Of a DNA stretch of 64,000 nt, positions 35,250-44,829 are shown piece after piece. The DNA is from Flammeovirgaceae bacterium UBA2366 (GTDB lineage Bacteria; Bacteroidota; Bacteroidia; Cytophagales; Cyclobacteriaceae), in contig DDTK01000003.1 of NCBI GenBank assembly GCA_002344065.1, forward strand, positions 1 through 64,000. The letters are read 5' to 3'. The notes under the pieces are model-generated. The model was not told where the DNA came from. It ran no database searches and saw only the letters and a program-made list of their open reading frames with translations. How positions within the stretch are numbered: position 1 is the first letter of the stretch; every line of letters starts with the position of its first letter. A program made the translations under genes and the position numbers.

Positions 35250-36830
35250 TCATTTCTCAACACCTGGCTGTTTCAATACGAAGCCCGTTTTTGCTTTTTC
35301 ATCATCCACCATCTTTTTCACATCAGCCAACAACTTTTTGGCATCGTAGATAATACCATCTTTAATCGTATACCGAACACCACCCACCCGGATTGCTTTG
35401 TTATCATCCGAAAGTTTGATAGCACCTGTTCCATACAATACCTGAAGATTCTCCAACGGATTTTGATCCACCAACACAAAGTCGGCAAGCTTGCCCACTT
35501 CAACAGAACCCAGATCTTTTTCAACGCCCAAGGCTTGTGCACCATATAAAGTAGCTGAACGAATTACTTCCAACGGATGAAAGCCAGCCTCTCGTAAAAG
35601 TTCTAATTCACGGATGTAAGCAAAGCCATACAGCTGAAAAATGAATCCTGAATCAGAACCTGTCGTTACGCGTCCTCCTCTGTTTTTATATTCATTCACA
35701 AACTTCATCCACAGTGCATAGTTTTCACGCCAGTTAACTTCTTGCTCCGTTCCCCACGCAAACCAGTACGAACCATGGGCCCTGCGGTTGGGTTGAAAAA
35801 ATGACCACAGTTGAGGAAGTGTGTATTCTTCATGCCACTCAGCCCTTCGGGCACGGTGCAAATCGCGACTGGCTTCGTAAATATTGAAGGTGGGGTCCAG
35901 CGTGAAATCAAGTTTAATCAACTCATTCATTACATTATTCCAATGTTCTGAATATGGAGGAGCAGCCTGTTTCCACAACTTACCTGCATTTTCAAACCGA
36001 TGTTGTTCATTCTGATAATTGTAATCCAATGGATAATCCTGAATGGTACGATCGGCAAACAATGCTTCCGGCAGTCCATACCAATGTTCCATACTGGTAA
36101 GTCCGGCACGCGCAGATTTTAACACATTCCAACGCGCTACATCCATTTGCGCATGATGACAGGCCGAACGCAAACCAAGTTTTTTGTTTTCTTCAAGTGC
36201 AGCTTGCATTATATCGGGTGCTGCTCCGAAGAATTTAATGCCATCGGCCCCTTTAGCTTTATTGCTGCGCACCCATTCACGCGCCATCTCGGGTGTGCTG
36301 ATGGGTTTATCACTGCCTTGCCCAAACGATGTATACGCGTGAAGGCGTGGAGCAGTAATGGAATTCTTTGCACTTTTTTGTTTGTGTTCTAAAACCCAAT
36401 CTAACCCATTACCTGCTGAAGGATCACGCACGGTAGTAATACCATGACTCATCCATAACTTAAAAACATATTCAGCATTGGGTGCCTGACCTCCACCAAT
36501 GTGCCCGTGCATATCAATAAATCCAGGCATCAGGTACATACCCTCAGCTTTTAATTCCTTTCCGCCAGTTTCCAACTTGGGTCGTCTTTCTTCGGTAATG
36601 GGTACACCCGGATAACCCACATTTACTATTCGTTCAATGCGGTTTTGTTTTACTACAATATCTACGGGGCCAATCGGAGGCGCCCCCGTTCCGTCAATAA
36701 GCGTTACACCACGGATGATCAATTGTGTAAATGGACCATCACCCTCTTTTACTTCTGGTGATTTGGCAATTCTTCCTTGGGCCAAAGTTAGTGATGTTAC
36801 CAGGCCAAGCAGGTATAAGATATTCTTCAT
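35250..36830 (-). CDS. secreted amidohydrolase (metal-dependent hydrolase)
   Basis: 526 residues from the ATG at 36830, which opens a signal peptide (MKNILYLLGLVTSLTLAQ). An in-frame extension to 37022 runs into element B and is rejected. The metal site begins with GFIDMHGHIGG, followed by a His pair in CHHAQMD near residue 232 and SDSGF near 415; the C-terminal VGKLADFVLVDQNPL is typical of amidohydrolases of the imidazolonepropionase/dipeptidase group. Acts outside the cytoplasm; substrate unknown. Divergent from amt. Confidence 0.88.
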   Translation of the reverse strand: MKNILYLLGLVTSLTLAQGRIAKSPEVKEGDGPFTQLIIRGVTLIDGTGAPPIGPVDIVVKQNRIERIVNVGYPGVPITEERRPKLETGGKELKAEGMYLMPGFIDMHGHIGGGQAPNAEYVFKLWMSHGITTVRDPSAGNGLDWVLEHKQKSAKNSITAPRLHAYTSFGQGSDKPISTPEMAREWVRSNKAKGADGIKFFGAAPDIMQAALEENKKLGLRSACHHAQMDVARWNVLKSARAGLTSMEHWYGLPEALFADRTIQDYPLDYNYQNEQHRFENAGKLWKQAAPPYSEHWNNVMNELIKLDFTLDPTFNIYEASRDLHRARRAEWHEEYTLPQLWSFFQPNRRAHGSYWFAWGTEQEVNWRENYALWMKFVNEYKNRGGRVTTGSDSGFIFQLYGFAYIRELELLREAGFHPLEVIRSATLYGAQALGVEKDLGSVEVGKLADFVLVDQNPLENLQVLYGTGAIKLSDDNKAIRVGGVRYTIKDGIIYDAKKLLADVKKMVDDEKAKTGFVLKQPGVEK

Positions 36831-37183
36831 AAATGGGTGATAAAAAGCAAAAGCTAAGCAACTTCTGTTGAAAAAGGAACGAGGAAAATGATGACAGGTA
36901 AAAAGCTGGGTTATGTTAAAAGATACTAGAACCCATCTCAAAAGTAGACAACGCGTCATTGCGAGGTTAGGAACGACCGAAGCAATCTCGTCCAGAGCTT
37001 TGAGAAAATGAGATTGCTTCACTGCGTTCGCAATGACGGGGTATTTTGAAATGGGTTCTATTTTTTCCTAAAAGGTCTAGTTTACAACCCTATTTCAATC
37101 GTTTTCTATAAATTTTTAACAAAAGTGGTTCGTTTTTGACCCTTATATTTAGAAATTGAACCAAATTTTTGAACCACTACCTT
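36831..37183. other. intergenic region between amidohydrolase and amt
   Basis: 353-bp divergent region. It is mostly occupied by element B (36928-37059); the flanks must carry the promoters for the amidohydrolase (minus) and amt (plus), but I found no full consensus promoter and no gene. Confidence 0.6.
36928..37059. repeat. inverted-repeat element B (132 bp)
   Basis: Ends AGAACCCATCTCAAAA (36928-36943) and TTTTGAAATGGGTTCT (37044-37059) are inverted copies with 15 of 16 matches. Inside is a second palindrome: CGTCATTGCGAGG … GAAGCAATCTC (36954-36990) against GAGATTGCTTC … CGCAATGACG (37010-37038), a type of repeat seen in many bacterial genomes. Shares outer ends with elements A and C. No coding capacity. 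Confidence 0.8.
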
Positions 37184-38500
37184 ATGAGTAAGCCCAAAAC
37201 CCGGTACATCATAATCTTTGGCCTGATTGTTTTACTTCAGGTTGTATCCCTTTTTAGTTCTGGTACTTCATTCGACACAAGCGCCACGGAAGGCATCGAT
37301 AAATCCGATACAGCCTGGATGATTGTCGCCACAGCCTTTGTGCTGTTTATGACCCCGGGACTCTCCTTTTTTTATGGCGGAATGGTGAGTTACAAAAACG
37401 TAATCTCCACCATGCTTCAAAGTTTTATCGCGTTGGGGGTAATCAGTTTACTCTGGTATTTGGTGGGTTTTAGTCTTGCTTTTGGCGAAAGTTATCATGG
37501 CCTGATTGGCAATCCGTTAACCTTTTTCAGTTTCAATAATGTGGGTTTGGCTCCAAATTCCGACTTCTCGGCCACTATACCCTTCCTCATCTTTGCTTTG
37601 TTTCAACTTAAGTTTGCCATTATCACCCCGGCTTTGATTACAGGTAGTTTTGCAGAGCGTGTAAAATTCACCTCGTACCTGATTTTCATGTGCCTGTTCT
37701 CGTTGTTTATCTACACACCACTCGCACACTGGACCTGGCACCCCGAGGGGTTTCTCCGCCAGTGGGGCGTTCTTGATTTTGCAGGCGGCACCGTGGTACA
37801 TATGTCTGCTGGGTTTGCTGCATTAGCGGGTGCCTATGTACTTGGCAAGCGCGAATCCAAAAACCATCAGCCCGCCAACATTCCCTTTATAATATTAGGT
37901 ACAGGTATGCTCTGGTTTGGTTGGTTTGGTTTCAATGCTGGCTCTGCCCTGGCGGCCGATGGTTTAGCCGTACAAGCTTTTGCTACCACCAACATGGCTT
38001 CGGCATCCGCTATGATTACCTGGGTTATGTTTGATGCGTTGGTGGGTCGGAGAATCTCGGCTATGGGCGCTTGTATTGGTGCAGTGGTTGGTTTAGTTGC
38101 CATTACCCCTGCAGCAGGTTTTGTTACCCTTGGACAAAGTGTATTCATAGGATTTGTTGCCGCCATTGTTAGTAACCTGGCCGTGTACTACAAGCAGCGC
38201 ACTTCCCTTGACGATACGCTGGATGTATTTCCCTGCCATGGCGTAGGCGGAATTGTTGGTATGCTTCTTACAGGTGTATTCGCAGCAGATGTTGGATTAA
38301 TCCATGGCGATGCTACAACCTTTCTCTACCATCTATTAGCAATGGTCATTGTTGGAGCTTTCACATTTTTAGGATCGTTGTTAATCTTCAAAATTACATC
38401 CAGCATAACCAAGTTGCGTGTTACGCGTGAAGAAGAGAACATCGGTTTGGATATTAGTCAACATGCGGAGACATTGAGCGTTGCACCAAGCAGCAACTAA
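37184..38500 (+). CDS. amt: ammonium transporter
   Basis: 438-residue inner-membrane Amt/MEP/Rh channel from the ATG at 37184. First hydrophobic segment at 8-25 (a signal-like helix), then 11 predicted transmembrane helices. FFYGGMVSYKN near residue 63, the first pore His in VVHMSAGF near 205, and the second in FPCHGVGGIVG near 350 are present, so conduction residues are intact. No PII (glnK) gene is adjacent, unlike many bacteria. Confidence 0.95.
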   Translation: MSKPKTRYIIIFGLIVLLQVVSLFSSGTSFDTSATEGIDKSDTAWMIVATAFVLFMTPGLSFFYGGMVSYKNVISTMLQSFIALGVISLLWYLVGFSLAFGESYHGLIGNPLTFFSFNNVGLAPNSDFSATIPFLIFALFQLKFAIITPALITGSFAERVKFTSYLIFMCLFSLFIYTPLAHWTWHPEGFLRQWGVLDFAGGTVVHMSAGFAALAGAYVLGKRESKNHQPANIPFIILGTGMLWFGWFGFNAGSALAADGLAVQAFATTNMASASAMITWVMFDALVGRRISAMGACIGAVVGLVAITPAAGFVTLGQSVFIGFVAAIVSNLAVYYKQRTSLDDTLDVFPCHGVGGIVGMLLTGVFAADVGLIHGDATTFLYHLLAMVIVGAFTFLGSLLIFKITSSITKLRVTREEENIGLDISQHAETLSVAPSSN

Positions 38501-38521
38501 ACTATTGCGGGTACAAGAACT

Positions 38522-41500
38522 TTAATTATTTTGGTTTAGCTGATACATATATCGCGTTAGTACATGTTGCACCTGCTCCCGGTTTATCCACCAGTTTCGG
38601 CTGAAAATCCGCAGGTAGGTCCAGTTTTTATGCTCCAGCAAATACGGCAAATAAACATGAGCATCTTTTACCGAAAACATTTGTTCATACAGTTCGTCAT
38701 CGGTTACTATAATGCCCTCCGGATTATTGTCTTGACTCAACACGATATCTACACTGGGCAGCGCATGTGCTGAAAAAGTAAACTGGGTTTGTTCCACCCG
38801 GCTCCAACGCATAAGGGTAGTGCGCAAGTACCAATCAGGACTATGTTTTTCTTTTTCTTGAACAGCAGAAATAAAATTACCGGCTGATACGGCTTGCGTA
38901 TACTCAAGCCACTGCTTTAATAGTTTTGGGCCATCATTTTTTATGCCTTGTAACTTCAGGGCATCGGGCCAAATGCTGGCAATAACAATAATTTTCTCCC
39001 GTGCCCGCGTTACCGCAACATTCAACCGGTTTTCACCACCGGCTACATTGAGGCTACCAAACTGCATACTCATTTTACCGGATTTATCGGGTGCATACCC
39101 AACGGAGAATATGATGATATCCTTTTCATCTCCCTGTACATTTTCAATATTTTTAACGAACAAGGATTCAGGAATGGGTATACCTGCTTTTGCGGCTTCG
39201 CTATCCAGCAAATCCATAATGAGCATTTGTTGGGGAAGATTAAAGGTTACTACTCCCAATTCTTTATCCGGAAAATTTTTTATCCATTCCAAAACAACAG
39301 CAACCACCTGTTCGGCTTCCCGTAAGTTGGTCTGATCTTGCCACACACCTTCTACATGTTGATAGTCAATAGCCGGTTGCCTTTTTTCCACTTCTTTCTT
39401 GTCGGGTAAAAGCTGAAGTTTACCGCCATAAAAATTACGGTTGGAGAAATCGATCAACGCCAACGATTTGCTACGATAATGGCCATTCAGAAATACGGTA
39501 TCAAAATACCGTGCTGTTAGTTCCAGCAGTGAGTCTACCTCCAGTTCGGTAACGTCTTTATCCTCTTCCCAGCGCACCTGGTAAAGTTCGAAGGGCCGAA
39601 GCTGTTTATCATCACCGGCAATCAACACCTGCTTGCCCCGGCAAATGGCCGGAATACCCCGTTCAGCAAAGCACTGTGAAGCCTCATCAAAAATCACCAG
39701 GTCAAACATTTGCGTCATGGGAAAAATAGCCGATACCGACTCCGGTGAAGCCATCCAACAGGGAATGAGTTTAAACACCTCGGTATAAAACTCAGCCAGT
39801 AGTTTTCGCACCGGCCAGATCTTTTTCTTTTTGGTTACCTGGTGGTAAAGATCGCGGTAGGTGATTCGGTTATTCAGCCGGTTGTATTCAATGCTTTCGC
39901 AAATTCCCTCACGGGCTCTTAACAAAAGTATTTCTTTACTCATGGTCATTTTCTCGTCCACCATTTTCTGGAGTTCCGCCTGCATGTCTTCCATCATTAA
40001 GGTTGACGCTGTTCGCAGCACCGGGTATTTCATTTCTATATGCTCAATCCAGGCAATGCGTAAACTGTTTTGAAACATGTTCACAAATACATCAACATCC
40101 CAGGCGTTTACCTTGTCAAAAATTCGGTTGATCACTTCCTTTTCATGTGGCTGCATGCGCTCTTTCACCTGGTCGAACTCCCGCAGATGATCAAAATCAC
40201 TTTTTAATATCGCTACCAGTTCTTTGTGTTTTTCCGGTTCTTGAATAAGCTGGTTTATCTGGTAAGGCGATAAATACTTTTGCCACAGTTCGCGGTGTTC
40301 CTGTAAGGGTTCCAAACAATCCATCACGGTCCAGATAAGCCTTATAAATTCATCACGCGAATAGTCGGTGGGTTGTATACCTTTCCTGATCTCGCGCAGC
40401 GAACTAAAAAGCAATTTTGCCCGTACGGCATGCTTTTGTTTCTCAAACCATTTTTTAAAACTCTTCTGATTGTATTCTTGCGGAAGATCAATGAGCCATG
40501 ATCTTTCTTTCAGAGCCGTAAGATGGTGCTCCAAGTTAAGTCGGTTATCAATGCGGCCCTCCAGCGTTCTCAAACCGGTTTTTGTGTAAGGCAATTCATT
40601 GCCAATAAGCACCCGTTTCAGGAAAAATTTATGTTCAGAAAAAAGTTCCCACTTAATCATTCGTACCAGGCTTCTACGGGCTACCATACGCTGTTGTAAG
40701 GCGCCCTGGCAAACTCCGATCTGATCATTACGCAATGAAGTTTCTACACCGGGTCCATCAAAACAATTGAGCACCAGTCGCTCCATATTTTGTAACCATA
40801 GCAAACTGGTTTCATCATCTTTCTCATCGGCCATGGCGTTAAAAAAGGTGTAAGCCGTTTCATCGGCCAGTAAATTCACCATCTCGTTTACATCTTCCCT
40901 TCGGTTGCGCAAGGTTTCACAATCTTCCAGGTTTAAGGTAACGCCAATAAGTTTTTCGAGTTGTTGCGAAAGTGTGGCCTGAAAGTAAGGGATATCATTA
41001 ACAGCCCGCTCTGTTTCTCTTAACTCGGTAAGTGAAAATCCGACAAACGAAATCCGGTTTCGCCAGGCATAGTCATCTTGTTCAAAGCGTTGAGCATACC
41101 GCACATAGTGTTTCAATCGACCAAGAAAATCATCAAGCGAATAAAAATGAAACTGCTGATAAATCTGGGTAACGTTTATACCCTCCAAAGCAGGATTAGA
41201 CGTGAGGTAAAGTTCCTTAACGCTTAACCCACATTCATCACTGTGAAATAATGCTTTCCTGAATTCTTCAAGTTCTTCCGTTAACTGATCAATCCTTCGG
41301 CACACCTGGTTGAATCTTCGCTCGGTTTGAATGGCATCGATTCCCCGGTTAATCATTTTGTATTCCTCCAGCCGATCAACCTGACGGGCTATCTTTGTAT
41401 ATACCAGCTTGCGATCGTCACGAAAATCGTGGATCAATCCTAAAAAATCCGTTAATCCAACAGCGGCCAATCGGTTATACACCACATCAAGCGCTACCCG

Positions 41501-42553
41501 TTTCTGACAAACCAATAACACCCGCTTACCAGAGGCAATACAATCGGTAATCAGGTTGCTGATCAATTGCGACTTGCCTGTACCCGGAGGACCTTGCACA
41601 ACTATCGAGCGACCCAGTTTCACCGACTTCAGTGCGTGCTCTTGCCAGGCATCCATTGGAAAGGCTGTATAGATTTTTTCTTCTTTTACGCCTAAGTTCA
41701 CCGACACCGGGTCATCAAATAATCTTCCCACCTGCGATTGATTCTTTGAAGCAAACAATGCCTCCAGGGTACTGTACTGATTTTCTTCAATCAACTGAAG
41801 ATAATCCGGCACTAACTGAGATCCGGCTTGTGGAAAAATTCCAAGTACGGCCTCAGGAAAAAGTTTAATCTCACCATTGCGGTGATGCAGATCAAATTCT
41901 TCCTTTTTGAACTCCTGAAATGGAAGGAGATGGTCAGAAAATGTATCGGGGTTGAAATTGATTTCAATTCTGTCTCTAAGTAATTGATAAAGCTGCGTTC
42001 GAAATACAGTGCTGTCTGTATCAAAGTCTTCAAAGTCGGCCTCCAACAACTCTTCATTTGGTCTTACATGGTTGTAAAAAGAAAAGGCGAGCAGGAATGT
42101 TTTATTCAAAACCGCACCGGCATCTCTTCGTATTTTCAGAATCCAATCGGTTTTATCCTGCACCAGTGCTACCGGAAAAAAAAGTAGTGGGGTTCGCACC
42201 AGTGTACCATCCGCCAGTTTACCCCGAAGGATGGGCCAGCCTACATGCAGATCGTTTGATCCACGTTCATCAAAAATAAATTTATCTATGCGCTGCAGTC
42301 GTTTCAACTTTTTGCTCGCATCATTAACAGCCTCCATGCGACTATCGAGCAGTGGGCAAATTTTTTTGTCTTTACCGGCAATTAACGCCTTGATAATATT
42401 GAATGAAGGCTCGCCCTTTAGTTGACTGAGCTGCTGGAGGTCCATAAGTTGCTCGCTGTGCAAACGCAATAACAACAACGAGCGGTTGTTTCCACTCAGG
42501 CTGGTAAGCCTGCGCATAAATGCCTGCAATATGGATTGTGCCTGGTTAATCAA
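38522..42553 (-). CDS. large SF1 helicase/ATPase with C-terminal endonuclease-like region
   Basis: 1343-residue DNA2/NAM7-type superfamily 1 helicase. An N-terminal DUF4011-like region (RRLTSLSGNNRSLL) leads to Walker A QGPPGTGKSQ near residue 320, a long helical insert (about 400-900), Walker B VIFDEASQCF near 955, GDDKQLRPF near 980, and motif VI NVAVTRAREK near 1183. The last ~95 residues (SVDIVLSQ … WTYLRIFSRNWWIN) resemble the vsr/MTES_1575-type nuclease tail, but the acidic residues of the active site are not convincingly preserved. TTG start at 42553 (overlaps the comEA-like gene by 8 bp); ATG 42517 is the alternative. Related proteins occur in defence and DNA repair contexts; role unknown. 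Confidence 0.83.
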   Translation of the reverse strand: MINQAQSILQAFMRRLTSLSGNNRSLLLLRLHSEQLMDLQQLSQLKGEPSFNIIKALIAGKDKKICPLLDSRMEAVNDASKKLKRLQRIDKFIFDERGSNDLHVGWPILRGKLADGTLVRTPLLFFPVALVQDKTDWILKIRRDAGAVLNKTFLLAFSFYNHVRPNEELLEADFEDFDTDSTVFRTQLYQLLRDRIEINFNPDTFSDHLLPFQEFKKEEFDLHHRNGEIKLFPEAVLGIFPQAGSQLVPDYLQLIEENQYSTLEALFASKNQSQVGRLFDDPVSVNLGVKEEKIYTAFPMDAWQEHALKSVKLGRSIVVQGPPGTGKSQLISNLITDCIASGKRVLLVCQKRVALDVVYNRLAAVGLTDFLGLIHDFRDDRKLVYTKIARQVDRLEEYKMINRGIDAIQTERRFNQVCRRIDQLTEELEEFRKALFHSDECGLSVKELYLTSNPALEGINVTQIYQQFHFYSLDDFLGRLKHYVRYAQRFEQDDYAWRNRISFVGFSLTELRETERAVNDIPYFQATLSQQLEKLIGVTLNLEDCETLRNRREDVNEMVNLLADETAYTFFNAMADEKDDETSLLWLQNMERLVLNCFDGPGVETSLRNDQIGVCQGALQQRMVARRSLVRMIKWELFSEHKFFLKRVLIGNELPYTKTGLRTLEGRIDNRLNLEHHLTALKERSWLIDLPQEYNQKSFKKWFEKQKHAVRAKLLFSSLREIRKGIQPTDYSRDEFIRLIWTVMDCLEPLQEHRELWQKYLSPYQINQLIQEPEKHKELVAILKSDFDHLREFDQVKERMQPHEKEVINRIFDKVNAWDVDVFVNMFQNSLRIAWIEHIEMKYPVLRTASTLMMEDMQAELQKMVDEKMTMSKEILLLRAREGICESIEYNRLNNRITYRDLYHQVTKKKKIWPVRKLLAEFYTEVFKLIPCWMASPESVSAIFPMTQMFDLVIFDEASQCFAERGIPAICRGKQVLIAGDDKQLRPFELYQVRWEEDKDVTELEVDSLLELTARYFDTVFLNGHYRSKSLALIDFSNRNFYGGKLQLLPDKKEVEKRQPAIDYQHVEGVWQDQTNLREAEQVVAVVLEWIKNFPDKELGVVTFNLPQQMLIMDLLDSEAAKAGIPIPESLFVKNIENVQGDEKDIIIFSVGYAPDKSGKMSMQFGSLNVAGGENRLNVAVTRAREKIIVIASIWPDALKLQGIKNDGPKLLKQWLEYTQAVSAGNFISAVQEKEKHSPDWYLRTTLMRWSRVEQTQFTFSAHALPSVDIVLSQDNNPEGIIVTDDELYEQMFSVKDAHVYLPYLLEHKNWTYLRIFSRNWWINREQVQHVLTRYMYQLNQNN

Positions 42554-43439
42554 CCGTGAGGTAGGGTTTTAATTTGGCTAGCATGGCATCATCCACATTT
42601 ATAATTTTCCTAAGGTCTTCAATGGAATGGTATTGCCCATGCTGAAATCGATAAGTGACAATAGCCTTAGCCATTCGCTTTGAAATGTACGGATGAGTTT
42701 CCAATTGCGCTTCGGTAGCTTCATTTAAATTCAGAATTCTGGGGTAAAAATCAGGCTGAATAAAAGAGTTCTCTTTTAAACGACCCACAACTACAGAGTC
42801 AAGTCCATAAACTTCAAAAAGCTGATCAAGGTAAATAAATCCGCCTAACGATTCACGAAAGGCTACAATTCGTTTGGAGAGTTTTGAACCAATGCCGTAA
42901 ACGCTCATCAGCAACACAGTATCTGCACGGTTAAGATCAAATTTAATTTCTACCTTTTCCGCACGAACGGTATTGGGTGTTGGTGCATCTTTTCTTTTAA
43001 GTTCATCCGGTAACAACAAAAACGGTGTCAGGGCTTTGTAAAACCCTGAGTCCATTCCGTAAAGTTTAAGCAAATCAGACTTTACCTTGAATTGACCGCC
43101 AGCCTTGCGATAGTTAACCACTCGCTTTGCTAATCCTGCCGAAAAACCCAGGGCATGAAGGTCATCCGCAGTAGCTGTATTAGGATTAAAGGCAAACAAC
43201 GTAACAGGAAGAAGTTCCTCCTCGGGAAGCACGTTCATTTCACCCCTCATCCATAATGCCGAAAGGCTATCCAGTTGGGCCCGCTCAAACGAAAAATCAA
43301 GGTGTTGTCGGCTCTTCCACCACCGGTAAACCGGAGCTGAAAAAATAAAAATCAGAACCAGTGGAAGAAAAAAAAGAAAGCCATTGGTCTGGCTTCTTGA
43401 AAAGCCAAAGAAATTCCTGATCCAACGTTTAGGGTTCAT
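42546..43439 (-). CDS. membrane-anchored helix-hairpin-helix (ComEA-like) protein
   Basis: 297 residues. One transmembrane helix at about 20-38 (GFLFFLPLVLIFIFSAPVY), then three helix-hairpin-helix units: FNPNTATADDLHALGFS (near 88), FDLNRADTVLLMSVYGIGSKLSKRIV (near 168) and LNLNEATEAQLETHPYISKRMAKAIV (near 240). ComEA proteins bind incoming double-stranded DNA during uptake; Bacteroidota have many such proteins without proven competence roles. Upstream of and overlapping the large helicase gene by 8 bp, so coexpression is likely. Confidence 0.88.
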   Translation of the reverse strand: MNPKRWIRNFFGFSRSQTNGFLFFLPLVLIFIFSAPVYRWWKSRQHLDFSFERAQLDSLSALWMRGEMNVLPEEELLPVTLFAFNPNTATADDLHALGFSAGLAKRVVNYRKAGGQFKVKSDLLKLYGMDSGFYKALTPFLLLPDELKRKDAPTPNTVRAEKVEIKFDLNRADTVLLMSVYGIGSKLSKRIVAFRESLGGFIYLDQLFEVYGLDSVVVGRLKENSFIQPDFYPRILNLNEATEAQLETHPYISKRMAKAIVTYRFQHGQYHSIEDLRKIINVDDAMLAKLKPYLTVD

Positions 43440-43488
43440 AGTACAAACTATGCATTAGGCCTCTAAATAAAAAGTACCGTTTCATTTT

Positions 43489-43642
43489 AGAAGCCATCTC
43501 AAAAATACAATTATTGAAACCACAGAGTACACAAAGGTGTGCACAAAGGGCACAAAGCGCTACAATTCAGTGGCTTCTTCTCTGTGAACTTTGTGCTTTC
43601 TTTGTGCCCTTAGTGGTTAAACTTATTTTTGAGATGGCTTTT
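43489..43642. repeat. inverted-repeat element C (154 bp)
   Basis: Perfect 17-bp inverted ends AAGCCATCTCAAAAATA (43491-43507) and its complement (43624-43640), plus partial matches outward. The interior is another palindrome built from CACAAAG-type repeats (ACCACAGAG … GGGCACAAAG, 43518-43556, against CTTTGTGCCC … GTGGTT, 43570-43618). Ends match elements A and B with G replacing one C. Lies between the comEA-like gene and the ECF sigma gene. Confidence 0.82.
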
Positions 43643-43707
43643 AGTTAATTCTGCTTCTGTAATTATCTTTCCTAACTTTCGACCTATCACACTGAAGAGA
43701 CTGTATT

Positions 43708-44199
43708 TTGATAAGTGAACAAGAAAAGTCTTTTGTTAACCTGGTGAATGAGCACCAGGGGCTTATCCATAAGGTTTGCAACTTATATGAAACCGACCGG
43801 GATGCCCGAAATGATCTGTTTCAGGAAGTTGTACTACAGCTTTGGAAGTCGTTCCACACGTTTCGGGGCGACTCCAAAATTACTACCTGGATGTATCGTA
43901 TTGCGCTGAACACCGCCATCTCAGGTTTGCGTAAACAAAAGCGTGGGCTACAAACAGAAGATCTTAACGAAAGGCATTTTAACATTTCCGATTCGTCATC
44001 GGACCAACAGGAAGAAAATCTTCAAAAGCTCCAATGGAGCATACGGCAGCTTTCAGAAATTGAACGAGCCATTATTATGATGGCCTTGGATGAAATTCCC
44101 TATGATGAAATTGCCGAAACGATTGGTATTACGCAAAACAATGTACGGGTACGCATGAACCGGATACGTGAAAAACTTAGGAAACTTATGAATCCATAA
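43708..44199 (+). CDS. ECF-type RNA polymerase sigma factor
   Basis: 163-residue extracytoplasmic-function sigma factor. Region 2 is seen in LVNEHQGLIHKVCNLY … DLFQEVVLQLWKSFHTFRG, and region 4 in IMMALDEIPYDEIAETIGITQNNVRVRMNRIREKL. The only plausible start is TTG at 43708. The membrane protein gene follows 2 bp after the stop and probably encodes its regulator; downstream is a LytTR regulator. Not linked to a FecR-like anti-sigma or to the SusC genes. Confidence 0.93.
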   Translation: MISEQEKSFVNLVNEHQGLIHKVCNLYETDRDARNDLFQEVVLQLWKSFHTFRGDSKITTWMYRIALNTAISGLRKQKRGLQTEDLNERHFNISDSSSDQQEENLQKLQWSIRQLSEIERAIIMMALDEIPYDEIAETIGITQNNVRVRMNRIREKLRKLMNP

Positions 44200-44201
44200 C
44201 C

Positions 44202-44813
44202 ATGGAAGAACTGGATGATTTAAAATCGATTTGGAAACAGCAGTCGGGCTTTGAGTCTAAAAACGAAGCCGAAATTATTGAAATGCTGAGTAAGCGAAGC
44301 AACACACTTATTTATAAGCTGAAACGAAGCGTATGGTTTGAGCTCATCTTTACCATAGCCTGTATGTTCGTACTTGGAACTTACAGCGTAACCTTAAAAG
44401 GCGGGGCATTAATGTGGACCATACTCAGTCTTTTGGTGTTGCTGTTATCATTTACTCTTTATTACATAAAAAAAATCATCTTGCTTAATCAGTATGATGC
44501 CGGGCATGAAAATCTCAAAAACAATCTTAATCATCTGCTCATGCGTCTGGATGCCTATATGAAGTTTTATAAACGAAGCTATTCAATACTGTATCCACTG
44601 TTTTTTGCATTAGGTCTTTTATTCGGGGCGCTTGAATCCGGGTTTGACCGTTTTATTGAAAAATTTGAAAAGCCGATGTACACCATCTCCTTCATAATCC
44701 TATCGGTGGTGTTTATGGCTGGCGTTTATAAAATCACCGATTGGTATCTGAAAAAACTCTACGGAAACCACATCGAAAAGCTTCGATCCCTGCAACAAGA
44801 ACTTCTGGGGTAA
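44202..44813 (+). CDS. membrane protein, probable partner of the ECF sigma factor
   Basis: 203 residues. A cytoplasmic N-terminal segment (MEELDDLKSIWKQQ) is followed by about four hydrophobic helices (near 47-65, 70-90, 128-145, 158-175) and a charged C terminus. No zinc-binding anti-sigma motif is visible. Genes of this type with the LKSIWKQQ start commonly follow ECF sigma genes in Bacteroidota and are presumed anti-sigma or sensor proteins. Translation is likely coupled to the sigma gene (2-bp gap). Confidence 0.75.
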   Translation: MEELDDLKSIWKQQSGFESKNEAEIIEMLSKRSNTLIYKLKRSVWFELIFTIACMFVLGTYSVTLKGGALMWTILSLLVLLLSFTLYYIKKIILLNQYDAGHENLKNNLNHLLMRLDAYMKFYKRSYSILYPLFFALGLLFGALESGFDRFIEKFEKPMYTISFIILSVVFMAGVYKITDWYLKKLYGNHIEKLRSLQQELLG

Positions 44814-44829
44814 TGGTTAATGTGTTCAG

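Noticed and set aside
36831..37022. N-terminal extension of the amidohydrolase frame by 64 codons
   Set aside because: It runs into element B and places the signal peptide in the middle of the protein; the ATG at 36830 opens a proper signal peptide.
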